A stretch of 64,000 bases of DNA, taken from Onchocerca lupi. Its lineage: Eukaryota > Nematoda > Chromadorea > Rhabditida > Onchocercidae. Positions 1 to 14,922 of the stretch are shown piece by piece. Position numbers and translations under genes: made by a program. The DNA lies in the NCBI GenBank assembly GCA_028564675.1, contig JAOVVO010000004.1, positions 124,001-188,000 on the forward strand, read 5' to 3'. Position 1 is the stretch's first letter; each line of letters starts with the position of its first letter. The notes under the pieces are model-generated. The model made no database searches. It was not told where the DNA came from and was given only the letters and a program-made list of their open reading frames with translations.

Positions 1-208
1 TTTAAAGAATAGTATTCAGTACCCGGTAGAAATTGATCGTGCACGCATTGTCTTTTTTACTGGTCTTCATTGAATATCATTATGAAACTAATTATGATAG
101 ATTGTGTAAATTTATCATTGTGCATAATCATATCACTTGATGTTAGAAATAATTGGCCATCGCATCTATCTAGATCGTATTTCACAGTAACTTTAGTAAA
201 CTTGCAGG

Positions 209-2386
<2,178 letters not shown>

Positions 2387-2868
2387 CTCAGATTATTTGG
2401 AATTCAGGTTTCCTTTTTTTTTTTTTTTTTCTTTTTTTGCACGTCTTCAGTTGTATAAAATTATGCAATTGTTTCTTATTTTGATGCTTAGTAATGATTG
2501 AAGTTTTGCTTAAAAAACTTACAGTTTTCATTCTCATCTATTGTTCAAGTATTTTACTGATGAAGAATGTTTTTCCATTTCATGAAATTGCAATGTTTAC
2601 CGATGTTTTCTTCACTTTTTCAAAGTCAAGCATAATTTAAAGCAAAAAGTACTAATATTTCCTTCAGTCTCCATTGCTTTATTCACAACTCTTTAAATAT
2701 TCAATTCAAAATCCTTTCCAGTTCGCATCATTTCCTTACCTTTAGTATCTACAGAAAGTATTAAAATGGGACTTTTATGCAGCATTCCAAATATATTTAA
2801 TATTTTGCAGTTTGTACACAAGGTTTCTACTGGCACCTCCTCCTAAATATATCGTTTTTTTTTTATTT
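2387..2868. other. Convergent 3' intergenic region
   Basis: AT-rich spacer between the GMP reductase stop and the distal end of the CCP gene. It holds a poly-T run just after 2410 and no credible coding exon. Both genes must end their transcripts here or shortly beyond. The minus-strand gene has an AATAAA-type signal (TTTATT on the plus strand, about 2862-2867) immediately after its distal stop. Confidence 0.6.
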
Positions 2869-5800
2869 TTATATTTTTTGCTTATTAATATAGCTTTTCT
2901 CGACAGATACACATTTTGGAACTTTTTGACTCCATTTTCCAGAAGATATACATTCCAGTACATTTTCTGAATTTAATCGGTATTCTGTAGAAGTACAGTA
3001 GTATACTACTTTTTCTCCAACAAGATAATAGGCTTTAGCTGGTGAGGTGCTGTCTCCTTGTTCAGGTTTTCCAGGAAAACGGCAGATCGGTATACCTGAA
3101 AAATTGGTCATCCTTTTTATACTGCTTTTTTAGTCAGTCGTGAATTGTTTAGTTTTTTATCTCATTTCATTAGGATTTATGAGAGGTTTCCTTTGTGACC
3201 AATTGATCACCTTCGTGAATTGTCAAGAAAACTGATTACAATTTTACGAAAAAGACGTTTTTTATTGAGTCAAATTTTCAAAGCATACATTTTACGTCGA
3301 TAAAAGTCCAGTTTCCATTTGCTTGACATACACTATAATCGGTACCAGTTAGCATGTAACCACGTCTACATTCAAATACAACTACTTCCCGTACATTGTA
3401 TTTATCCTTCACCTCTCCAACTATTGCACCATTCCGTGGCACTTTAGGTACTCGGCATTTCACGCCTTAACATAAAATAAGATTAAACTGAAGTGAAGAA
3501 AGATATTAATAAATGAGAATATTTATAAAAATTACAATGACAAACGAATATAATTGATAAAAATTGCAGATTTAATTTAAAGTGTCAGAAAGAAATATAA
3601 AACACTTTTTTCCATGCAGTAGATGAGAACTTACTTTTACATTGCGGCACAATTCCTGACCATTCCCCGTGTGGAAGGCATTTCAATGTTCGATTTCCGT
3701 CCAGAAAATGTGTTAATGAACAAGAGAATCGTGCAATACCTCCAGCTCTGAACGTTGTAACCACTACTTTCATTTCGGAATCCACGATCACCAGTGGTGG
3801 ACACTGCAATGCTACAAAAAGTGCTTTGTGGAAATTGATCGTGTTAAATTATATAGCAGCATGTTTGTTTGTTTTTTTCTCTAATTTGTTTAATCATCAA
3901 ATTAGAAAAAAAGAAAACGTCAAATGATTGCTTGATTCGATTGCCTACAATCACCAAATGATTCCTTGCAATAAACATTGATCAAAATTTAAGAAACAAA
4001 GTTTCTATGCTCAATATAACGATTTATTGTCCGCGATATATCTTCATATTTTGAAGTACTGATTATAATAAGAGTAAGATTTAAACCAATTAAAATTTTC
4101 AAATTATTATTGTTACTATCAAAGTTCAGTCTACCTCGACATTTTGGTAAAGTATGAGACCATTTTCCGGAATTTAGACATATCGATGAACGTGGTCCGT
4201 CAACATAAAAACCACTTTCACATGAAAATTGTGCGACTGTTCCAATAAATAAATGAGAACTTGTGTAAAAGATTTGTAAATTTGTTGAATTTGTAAATGG
4301 TACGCATTTTTGATCTGCAATAAGATATTTTGATTTTATCTTTTTTGACAATTCCTTACATATGCATTTTAATATATGCTATTTATGTTTTTTATACATA
4401 CTCTTCTCTTTTTTTTGCTATTCAAAGATATTGAAATTAAATACTAACCATTTACAATAATTTTGACAGTATTTCGGTGTCCAGTTGGAAGAATACAATG
4501 AAAAAATCCTCCATCTTCAGGACGTGCTGCTGTTACAATCAACTATAATAAACAACCATTATTACTTCGAAGTTTCTAGAATTGTTATGTCATTAAAAAA
4601 TTAAGAAAAACTAAAAACTTCTATGGAAATAGTGCTAAAAATTACTTCGTAAGCATCTATACCGGGTTTTTCAGGCAAATCAATTTCAACCCATGATTGG
4701 GGGTACTTCCGATATGTTGTAGAAACTTCCCATCTTGGCTGTCCTTTTTTTCGAGGAAATAAACACTGAAGTCGAAGCGTTGTTGATATATTCACCATAA
4801 GGTGTCCTTGTGGTGTTATTGTATGCAAGCTTCGTCCTAATTCCAAATTTATGGGTGGTGCACTATCTGACGGAATTCAAAATTCTGAATTTTATTACAC
4901 AGGGAAGATTGAAATCTTTGTAAATTTAAATAAACAAAAGATAACGATATCGAAACATCATAACATGTGTAACATAAAACAAACAACAGTATACAAATGT
5001 GTCGATTAGTACAATAAACCTCTATTCGCCGAAGAAAGAACATCGGTTTAAAGGCAATCGAAATATCACCAACCATTTTTGTTGAGTGGATCCAATGCGA
5101 TACATTTGGTTATTTTGGGTACCCATGTGCCTCCTTTACATCTGATAACAGCATTTCCCACAAATTGGTGCATACCATACTCTTGACACGAAAAGATTAA
5201 CTCCGTACCATCTATAAATTATTAAGATAATAATTCGAGGAACTTATAGGGAAAAGAGACTTGCTAAGAATGTAATACAAGAACAAAACACAAAATCTCT
5301 GAAATTCTGGATGCAATTAGAGAAGTTACCAGTAAATCGCTGATTAAAAGTAATCTGTTGCCTATGCTTCGCAGAAAAAGCAATTAGATGTGATCTCTCA
5401 TTCATCCGATATTCACATGATTGTACATCTGTAATAGTTAAACAATTAAATAAAATTAAACATAAATTAGTTCAATTTTAAGCTTGATGATTTGAAAATG
5501 GCTATTCATCCACACACGAGAATACAAAAAACCATTCCGAAAAACCTCGAAAGAGCAAATTAAAACCATTATTGTTATATTCTCTCAAGATTACAATATA
5601 TAGCTATATATGCACATATTTTAGCTTCATGAAGTTCACCTATACCACTATTAAATCATTTCAGTTAATCTATCCTTGTTAAAGATTGTTACAACATAGC
5701 TTATACTGAACTTATACTGAACAATTATCGATTTGTAGATTTTAAAATGCTTTCTTCCAAAAATTTCATAAAATCTCTTATATCAACAGAAAGCCATTTT

Positions 5801-8800
5801 TAGGAATGTTAAAATAGATTTATTATGAAGCTGAAATTTTGATAATTTCCTGACCTGAATAGCAATGTAGCATACCAGCGGTAATCCACTTGCCTCTACG
5901 ACAACGCATCTCCATTGTTCTGTCTTCTTCTATCAAAAACCCCACAGCACAGCCTAACTAAATTTGATATGCACAAGTATGCCTCCAGAAAATATAAAAA
6001 TTTTTTCCAAAATCAAATTACTTAAAACAACAATTCATAACAATCAGAAAGATGGCAAAAACACTAATACAAATCAAGCTTCTAGGCTACTCATTTTCCA
6101 GCTGGTCAGCAATAACTTGATGGAGAGAAGGAAAGAAATTGATGTTAGCAAATATTCAAGCCAGAAAATTTTTATTGAGAAATATTTGCCACATTCACAT
6201 TATTTGACAAAATCTTTCAAACAAAAAAAAAAAAAAAAAAGAAAAGAAAAACCTTTAAAGTAGTTCCACTAGCAAAACGTGATTTCGTTGAAAAGTGAGA
6301 GTTTTTGATGTTAAGGATTTTGTAGGAGGAAGCAAGGTTAGGCATGCTGCACATTCCATCGGACTGCGTAACAATTGGAGCTGCAGACGCTTTTACTACA
6401 AATAGCAATACTTTTCATTTAATTCAATCAAGCAAAATTTGAGAGTTAAAATATTTTAGGAAGTTGCCAGAATTTGGTGAAAACTGGTATTACGAAAGTT
6501 TGAAAAAATATTTCATATCTGCTTATTCTTTTAAATTTCAGAAATCTGAGCAGATAAATATAAAAAATTTTCGAAAATTCAAAGCTTCACAGCTTCCAAA
6601 TTTAACAATTTTGTGTCAAATTCTGGCATATAAATCAATAAATATTGCCTTTAAGACAATATCAAGTTTTTACTTCCTGCTGCTAATATTTTCCACGCTA
6701 GACTTTTCACTTACACGAAGAAAATATATTCCTGCGGTATAAAAGATATTGAAAAGTGTAAAAGTTAAAGAAGATAGGTGAAGAATTTGAAGAAGACCCA
6801 GAAGAGACCAGATAATCGATAATTTAGAACATGGATTATGGAAGCTCTGATCATTGATAATGATTCCTTAGGAAAATAAATTCGTATCATATCAAATAAG
6901 TATTCGCATCACTGTCATGAAAAATGCTGTGTCAAATAATTGTGGCAAAACGTTTTGATCCTGGCAGTTTCGAATTCTATTTTTTTTTCAACATTTTTAA
7001 TTTATGGGAATTTAATAGTCTAAAAAATACACAGCTTAAATAGATGTAATTTAGTTTTAAACATCACAAAGATTTCATACTTACTACAGGGTAGAAGGCG
7101 TGTGAACCATTCACCATTCCGACATTCGATGGCATTCGCTTTATTTTTAATTTCATTGTTCACACAGATATATTGAATTATGGTATTTTTTGGAAAGGTA
7201 GCCTGTTGTACGCTCATATTTAAACGAATTGGATGGCCACTGATATTTGTTGTACGATACGCAATAAATGGCTGATCATCAGTAGGACGACGACATGATG
7301 CCGATGATGAATCTGAAGATTTGAAAATGATTAAAATAGTTTCACTTAAAATCAAGTTGCTTCAGTTCTCTAATTCCAATTAATGCATAAACGACCTACA
7401 ACCTCGGGAATCAAATGCAGTTGGATCTTTTATTTAAATAAGAAAATATCTATTAATTTTAATAATAAATAAAACTAACCATCACTAGTGCACCCAAGAT
7501 TTGGGTGTATTTCACCAAAACGACATTTTAAGCGAACAACGTTCGTTTCACACATCATATCGATTTCTTCATTGTGATGCAGTTCTGTTTTATTAGAGCT
7601 ATATTTGCTGCTCTGATCTGCTTCTAGTTTGCAATGTTCTGCAGAAAAAAACTATTACTTTTCTAAACATTTATTGCTTATTAGTTTGATTACAACCTAT
7701 TTCTTGCTTCATATCATTCAATTATTAATCTATACAAAGACAAAAATAAAAGTCGCACTTGGTCTACAATCCCCGATTCGTTGAATGAACATTCCTTGAT
7801 TGCACTCAAACTTATCATTTCCCTGTAGTTCATAACCACGTAAGCAAACCATCCTTGCCCCACTGCCATGTTGTATAAGATCACCTGACTGTAAGATTCG
7901 CTCTGACCGTATGTCAAGGAAGAAAACATGATTACGTATCGGTATTCGACAGTTATCTATAAAGTTACTGATGAATTTCAAAAATGTTAAATTCCTATTA
8001 TACATTGAGTATGAAAAGTAATAACATTTTCATTCACGTACCGAAAAAATCATTTCTGTACTTGAAAAATGTCTGTAAGAAACACAATACTTACCAGGAA
8101 TACATTTAGGAACTTCTGGCGTCCATCGTCCATTTTTACAGTTTATGATTCCATCTGCCTGTGCATTTTCAAAGTGAAAACCTTCAGAACATATTACCTA
8201 AACAGTAAAAATAACTCGATGTATCAAAATTAATGAAAACTTCAACTTATTTTTCATGAATGTAAAAGAAAAGAATTTTAACTTAATTCACAACCGAGAT
8301 CAATAATTTTTAATGAAAATAAAAATTACCGAGTATTTCTGCAATTGAAGTCAATTGACAAAATAGAAAAACAAAAAGACATTCGAACTATGCAAGGAAA
8401 ATGACAGAAAATGTTAGAAGATTATTCAAAACGAACCATAATTTCAGTTGGATTCTCATTACCTTTCGTGACAACAATTTTCCGTCTGTAATCATCTACA
8501 ATCAGTTCACATTCAACAGAACGGCGACTTCTCATCCAAGCAATTTGTCCTTCCACCATCGGATGAGTCTGTGACACACATTTTGGTTTCTTTCGCGGCA
8601 TCCAATTTCCATTGACACATGTTGCCCAAAAGGAAGGACTATTAGGCAGTAACAACTCGAAGTGAAAAACGACAAACTTTGATCGTTTAGGAAATCTAAA
8701 CCTGCATAAATTTCAAAGTTTATTCCATAAAAAGAGTAGAAAAAAGGAAGAATTACTTTTGGTGATCCGAGCAATACAAATCCCTTTTTACATTGAAATG

Positions 8801-11800
8801 AAATCGAACGTCCCTCTTCCACTTCCGATATATATTGCGCATAGTCATAAGCTCCCATCTGTCCTTCCAGCATTATCTGTCCGCCTTCCAAAACTCCAAA
8901 TGTTTTAAGCGGATGTTCACAAAGAACTTAAACGCCACAAATTACATTGTATGAAATGGATCAATACACCTATCTCATATAAAGAAAGCATTCGTTTCAA
9001 TGCAAACACATAATCTGAACTATTATGTAATTTAAAAATTACTATATATTATAAGCAGCAGAAAATTTTAAATGTTCAAATGTTAAATCTCACTTTTTTT
9101 AATGCTAGTCCTTTGGCTATTAATTTAATTTTTTACGGAAGTGAAATCAAGAATAACTACAATCTAATTCGATTAAACCAAACTGTGATAAACCGTTTTT
9201 GGACAAGAAGACTAAGTTAATTTTTTTTTCAACTTCAAAGCAAAAGCAGAACAGATGGAAACAAAAGATAGTAACAACCTGGTAGACATGAAAAGGGTTC
9301 GCCTTCACTAGACCATTTTCCATACAAACATTTAACAGTATTATGCACTCCGGAAGGCCGATAACCCTCATTGCACTCATATCTTGCAAATGCTCCATGC
9401 GACGATTTTGTGAAGACAACTTTAGCATTCGGCAATCTTGGTGGCCAAGATCTGCATCGCACTTAAAAGCATTTTGTGAAAACTATGATTTCAAATCAAC
9501 TTTACAAATATTCTGTAATTTGTTTACATATTTATGAAATCATTTTCAGGCTTAAAATCAAGTAATCATGATGGTGATTTCTAAGGAAAAAAGCAAGATA
9601 ATTTTTTTTGAATAAAATAAATGAAACACCTGGTATGCAAGTTGGAATGTGTGACCAAGTACCATTTCGACAGACTATCGTCGTTTCTACTTCAGTTATT
9701 TCATGTTTTGGCGCACACTCTACTCTCAGTCGTTCTCCGTGTAAAGCAAGTTGTGAAGGCATGTGGTTAACAACATGTCCATCTTTTATTTCGGGTATGC
9801 GGCATCCACCTAAATTTTAAAAATTATTGATCATAGTTTCCAGTTAAGAGAAAGAATTATTCAGCTTAACTTACAGTATGATTAGAAAGATCAATGAAAT
9901 GTAAGGTAAGATTTTGTTTAGTCATTAATCGTGCTATCACTGATAAATGTTGTACTAAATGAAGTTACAGTTTGGTAATCAAATGATAAAAAATGTATTA
10001 AAGATAAGACAAATTATCGTTTTTCCTACACTACAATACAAACTGGAATGGGAAATGGATAATATATTATTTAAAATTGATTACATTGAAAAAGCATTGA
10101 TTATATTTTGAAAAAGTACTTAAACAAATAGGCATTGGATGTGACCATCGTGCGTCTTCTTCACATTTAGCATAAGGTGCACCAATATGATTCATTCCTT
10201 CTAAGCAACGAAATACAATAATTGCTCCAAAATGGGTATCATCGCCCTCGATGTATCCGTTGTGTAGCTGAGGCAATGGTGGACAACGAATTTCTTAAAT
10301 AAATTTCGTGACGCACAGGATTCAGATTCATAATTGAAGACTTTCATCAATGTGTTTTAGTCTATTTAGTTCTTTTCATAAATGTGCGGAAAATTAAAGC
10401 ACTTCTTTGCCTTTGAATAGTATTTTTGAAATTTGAAAAAGCCTCTGAACTGACCTTCACAAGTTGGCTCATTACCAGCCCAAACACCTTCAGCGAGACA
10501 TATCCTCTGCACCTGACCAACAAGTCGATAACCTGTCTTGCACGAATATGTGACACGAGACTGATAAGTTAATGAGCTACCAAGTACCTTGCCATGCAGT
10601 GGATCCGATGGTCTCTTACATTCCGATGCTGGAAGACTGAATGTACCAAGAAATTGTCGAATTGTCTTATTCATCACATATACAAGTTTAAATACTGATT
10701 CTACAAAAAGAAACTAACAGCAAATTCAAGAGCTTACGTTTACAATGAGGTAGCTCAGCACTCCATTGTCCACTACTCAAGCAATGAAGCAGTGATGATC
10801 CAATCAGCTGATAACCGGGAAGACATTCTATTTCAACTGCATGCGGATAATAGTAAAGTTCGCCTTTCCGCATTCCGTTCATGATATTTCCCAGATCCGG
10901 ACAACTACGAGCTATATAACACAGAGATGATACACAAAATGTTGCCAGCTATCTAAGCCTAAAGCTGACAGAACAACCCAACACTGCTACTATAAGATAT
11001 GGAATATCTTGAAGTGAAACTATTTAAAAAATGGAATATACACCTCGACATCGTAAGTCAGGACCAAACCATTGTGCTGCTTTTTCTCGATTTAATAAGC
11101 ATTTTGCTATTGTTATTCCTTCACTGTTATAACGATGATAACCAGGCACGCAATTGTAGTGCACTTCAGTCTCGAGCTCATACTGACCGCTGTACGAATT
11201 ACCATCATGTTCTGCATACGGTATTTCTGGTGGTGCACCGCATTTTTCTATAATTTTCATTGCTTAAGAATGCTCCAAATCGAAAAGCAACAATTTCTTG
11301 GAATTTTGCTAGCCCTATTTCCTAATTTCATATCTAAAGTTACCAAAAAAATCCACTATCATTAGATCAAGAGCAAGAAATGAGAAACTTTTTATTATTT
11401 AAGTCATCATTAGCAACAAATTTGATTATTCAACAATACAAAACGAAATACTACTTACTTAGCAATCTGCATTCAGGTTTAGTACCACTCCATTCACGAT
11501 TCGCTTGACAACGTCGTTGTGATGGACCAACTAACACATATCCTTCATTACAACCATATTCCGCATTCGAGCCGAACAAAAAATCGCCAGGTGTTCTGAT
11601 GAAACCATTCGGTAGATCGACCAATGGATGACAAGTTATTGCTGAAACTTTTCAAAATTCAACCTTTGATAACAAACCAAAAGTTTATAAAATGACATAT
11701 GACAAGATATATTCAAGGATCTGTTAACATTGCAGGTTAAAATGTCAGTTATCTAAGAAAAAGTATTGAAGCTTTAAGACATGATAGGTCACTTGACTGG

Positions 11801-12140
11801 ATCGAGAATATTCCGTAAGTCGTAACCGGTGTTATTACGTGATGTGATGGAGTAATGCGTAGTGAAGTGAATAAAGAAATGCGCAAATTAGACGTTTTTG
11901 ATATGAAAAGAAGAATAGTATTTACTTACATGGATTGACACATGACAAGCCGCAAGGACCGTCGCAAAGACATCGTTTCTTATTTTTCTTGCACTGCTCA
12001 TCTCTCGTACACGCTTTCTTGCAATAATTCGGACGACTGGAAGCACTTATGTCAGGACATATTGTCGTCGGAGTACAGCAAATAAGGTCCATTAATGACA
12101 ATAAGAATAGAGACAGTACAGTAATCATTGAAAAGATCAT
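2869..12140 (-). CDS. Secreted WAP + multi-CCP (sushi) + Ig protein, 23 coding exons, two alternative last exons
   Basis: Extracellular adhesion/scaffold-type protein. Exons: 12140-11930 (signal peptide plus WAP with eight Cys), then CCP1 11641-11459, CCP2 11247-11044, CCP3 10911-10738, CCP4 10628-10455, CCP5 10293-10120, CCP6 9809-9630, CCP7 9461-9279, CCP8 8926-8757 and part of 8655-8437, CCP9 rest of 8655-8437 plus 8197-8095, CCP10 7956-7759, CCP11 (degenerate) 7638-7480, CCP12 7312-7085, CCP13 6395-6253 and 5957-5855, CCP14 5428-5330 and 5211-5074, Ig 4866-4646 and 4542-4449, CCP15 4314-4135, CCP16 3811-3635, then CCP17 3465-3278 (stop) or CCP18 3095-2869 (stop). Both ends close in frame: 1,300 or 1,313 residues. 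Most CCP modules are single phase-1 exons. The Ig shows EDGGFFHC before its second Cys. No transmembrane segment. Worm LEV-9 is WAP plus eight CCPs and fly Hikaru genki is Ig plus CCPs; a synaptic receptor-clustering role is inference from those families. Confidence 0.9.
3261..3266 (-). promoter_or_regulatory. Proximal poly(A) signal of the CCP gene
   Basis: AATAAA on the minus strand, about 12 bases past the stop codon in the CCP17 exon (3278-3280). Its position supports CCP17 as a true terminal exon rather than an internal one with a missed donor. Confidence 0.6.
12126..12140 (-). other. Alternative start Met pair and signal peptide of the CCP gene
   Basis: Two in-frame Met codons at 12140 and 12128 are followed by a hydrophobic run ([10 protein letters not shown]) ending near the CC before the WAP domain, which fits a cleavable signal peptide. 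A CTCTCCAG acceptor lies about 20 bases upstream on the minus strand and would suit spliced-leader addition. The reading frame stays open further upstream to 12314, but that stretch looks non-coding and the acceptor argues against using it. Confidence 0.6.
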
Positions 12141-14002
12141 TGAAGATTTTGAATCAGCTCCTGGAGAGTGATAAGCATAATAGTCATTTCTACCAAAATA
12201 TAAATCAGATCTAATAATCCGCTTTAACGCAAACAAGTAATCGAAGGATGACAAGAAGTTTTTTCCATGTTGCAGCGAAAGTTCGGGATTCATCCATACT
12301 ACAAGAAAAAGCATTAAGATGAAAGAATATACACTCAGAAAGTATAAAGCTTTGCTACTCTAAACGCGTTGATAGCTAATTACAGAATGATCAATCAATA
12401 TTTTGATTCGTTGCCTACATCAACCAGAGAATCTATCATATGACAAATTTATAAGGAAAATTTAATTTTCGAAAAATTCGAAATCAAAGTTTTAACAATG
12501 GAGCGACGAGTAATTCTTCTTGCACCATAAAATTAAAAATATTTAAAACACACTATCTTACTACTATTCACTAGTATTTATTTTCAGGTCACTTTGTAAC
12601 CTTTATCCAGAAAAAGATAACATGTAGCAGTTTTGACACTCAACAGCAAGTCAAATACGTATTTCTAAATTTCATTAAAATTACTTCACGTTTTTTCAAA
12701 ACAATGAACCTTAGGATTTTATTCGGCACATAGTTGATGTTGAATATATCCTATACTCGTGACACACATAACAAATAGTCATTTTACTTTTTAACATTTA
12801 ATAGTGACTACTATAGCGTGAACCTGAAGTCGAAACTGGACTAACAACGTTGAAGCAATTCCATCATCAAACACCAATCGACGCGCCAGAAGATGATTTT
12901 GAGGCGAAGAATGTTAAAGCATCTAAGCCAGTCTCAATTTTCACTAGCTTCGTGAGCATTTTTACAACTGAGTGATAGATAATTACTGATGGGTAATATG
13001 ATTCTGTCAGTGAGGCCAAATCTGACAATGCTGAGGAATTTCAAGTCCTAAGAGTTCCAATCTCCAGCGGTCATATCTACTAGAGTAAATACATATTACT
13101 TGATCTAATTAGGATTTCTTGATTAACAAGTGAGAATATTGAATCGTTTGTCAAATTCAATTTAAGACTTCAAGAAGTAAGAAAGCAATATGATATCTGT
13201 GTTTCTTATGTGACAAAAAGGAGACAGTTTGACTAGTTCTTCATGATCAATGAAATACAAAAAGATTATTAGTCATAGAATTCTCGACAGAACCACCTTG
13301 TATACAATAATGTTTTCTAGAAAAGTGCAAATATTCAATATTGAAAATGCATATATTGCTCGAAACGCGTAGCTCCGTAGGTTGCAAATTTCTATCTTAA
13401 AAAATTCTGATTTAAGTTGTCATTGATTTTTTTCTTTTTTTTTTTTTGAAATTTTCAGCGGCACACTGAGGTATGGAATATTTTAATAAGTAGATGAACA
13501 AAATATTCTCAGTTAATAGCAATAGTACATAATAATGTCTGAGAACTATTAACATATCTTTACACATTTCAGTTCTCGAAATTAAACTTGTCGCATGTTT
13601 TCTGAGTGAAAAAGGATAATAAGCATGCAATACACATAACTGAGGGAAGCAGTAGTGAAGCAGCTTAATTAAGATAAGTAAAGAAGATCTAAAAGGAAAG
13701 TGAATAAAAAAAGAAAAAAAAACAGAGAAGATAACTAAAACACAACTAGGTTATAATTTGTGCTGAACAGACAGTATAATAACAGACAATAGAACCTGCG
13801 AACGTAGTCATAAATGGGATGGACACGATTTCCTACAAGTATAAACAATGTGCAGATCATAGAAATCAGATAAATGAGTTTACTAATCAGAATGACAAGC
13901 ATAACAGCTGTGAAATGAAACTTGATCTCTGTCTGGTACTCTCTGCTGAAGCGAATGTCATTTGCAGAACTTTTTTGATTTTAAAATGGCATTACATAAA
14001 AA

Positions 14003-14160
14003 TTAGCAGTAATTAATCCCAAGGCAAAGAGGATGACTGCAATGTTGTCGCAATGCGTAGTCTTTGAAAACTTGTGGTATATCCTCAACTACCCTTTGAT
14101 GTGCAACTGCTTCTCTCAAATAGTCATCAAATGCATTTAGTTCCGTTTCGTCTGAAGCTG
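14003..14160 (-). CDS. Isolated exon-like segment, unrecognised
   Basis: Open stretch after a TTCGACAG acceptor and ending at a stop. The peptide is mixed and charged, for example AVAHQRVVEDIPQVFKDYAL, and more protein-like than its surroundings, with two late Cys. No partner exon with matching phase (a phase-1 donor is needed) was found upstream on the minus strand, and I recognise no family. It may be the last exon of an unfound small gene, a decayed exon, or chance. Confidence 0.25.
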
Positions 14161-14785
14161 CTGTCGAATGGAATTTCCTTTGGTTTAAGAATATAATTAA
14201 AGCTTGATGTGGCAATTAACATTGAAGAGGATGTCATTTTTAGATTTCCAGGATATTTCGAAAAAATGAAATCTTTATATTTTGATCTATTCAATACACC
14301 AAAAGACAGATATTTCTTTTTAAGAATTCGAGATTTTGTTCCAGAATTCTTGTATAAGATGTAATACATTTTGTTATTGATAGCTTCAGATAGCAAATCA
14401 TGTAGTCAAAAAATTTAACGTTGGCAACAATTCATGTGAAAGCTAACTCATAATATTTGAAAATGATTTTTATTCATAGAAAGATTTTGATACGAATTGT
14501 TTGGACACGTATATCAGTAGAAAATATACCTTGAACACAACGCATCTAAATATTTTTCGACTTGAAAAATATAAGTAGTAGTGTTTAACACACCAAAAAT
14601 TTTGAAGGATTTATGAGATTAAAAGCAATTTTGAAAATATTTGAAAAAATCATAGAAATGCAGATCTATGATACTTCGTAAATCCGATAAAATATTTTGC
14701 AGAAGAAAATAGATATAATATTTGGCCGGGAGATTACTGTGATGAGTTTTTGTTAGTTAATTAGACATGTCTTTTAACTTTGCAG

Positions 14786-14922
14786 CTGAGATGCTGCTGT
14801 TGTTTATGAGGAATCCTGAAAGTTTTTCGAGAAATGCTCGGACTTTAAAGCTCAATGGCAAGCCACGAAAATGTAGAAAGAATCAGATTAGAACGATTAT
14901 TATTGACATCTGCACGACTTAA
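14786..14922 (+). CDS. Isolated exon-like segment, unrecognised
   Basis: Begins right after TTTGCAG and stays open to a stop. The peptide starts EMLLLFMRNPESFSRNARTL and is basic towards its end. No start codon context, no partner exon and no family recognised, so this is only a weak candidate. Confidence 0.15.
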
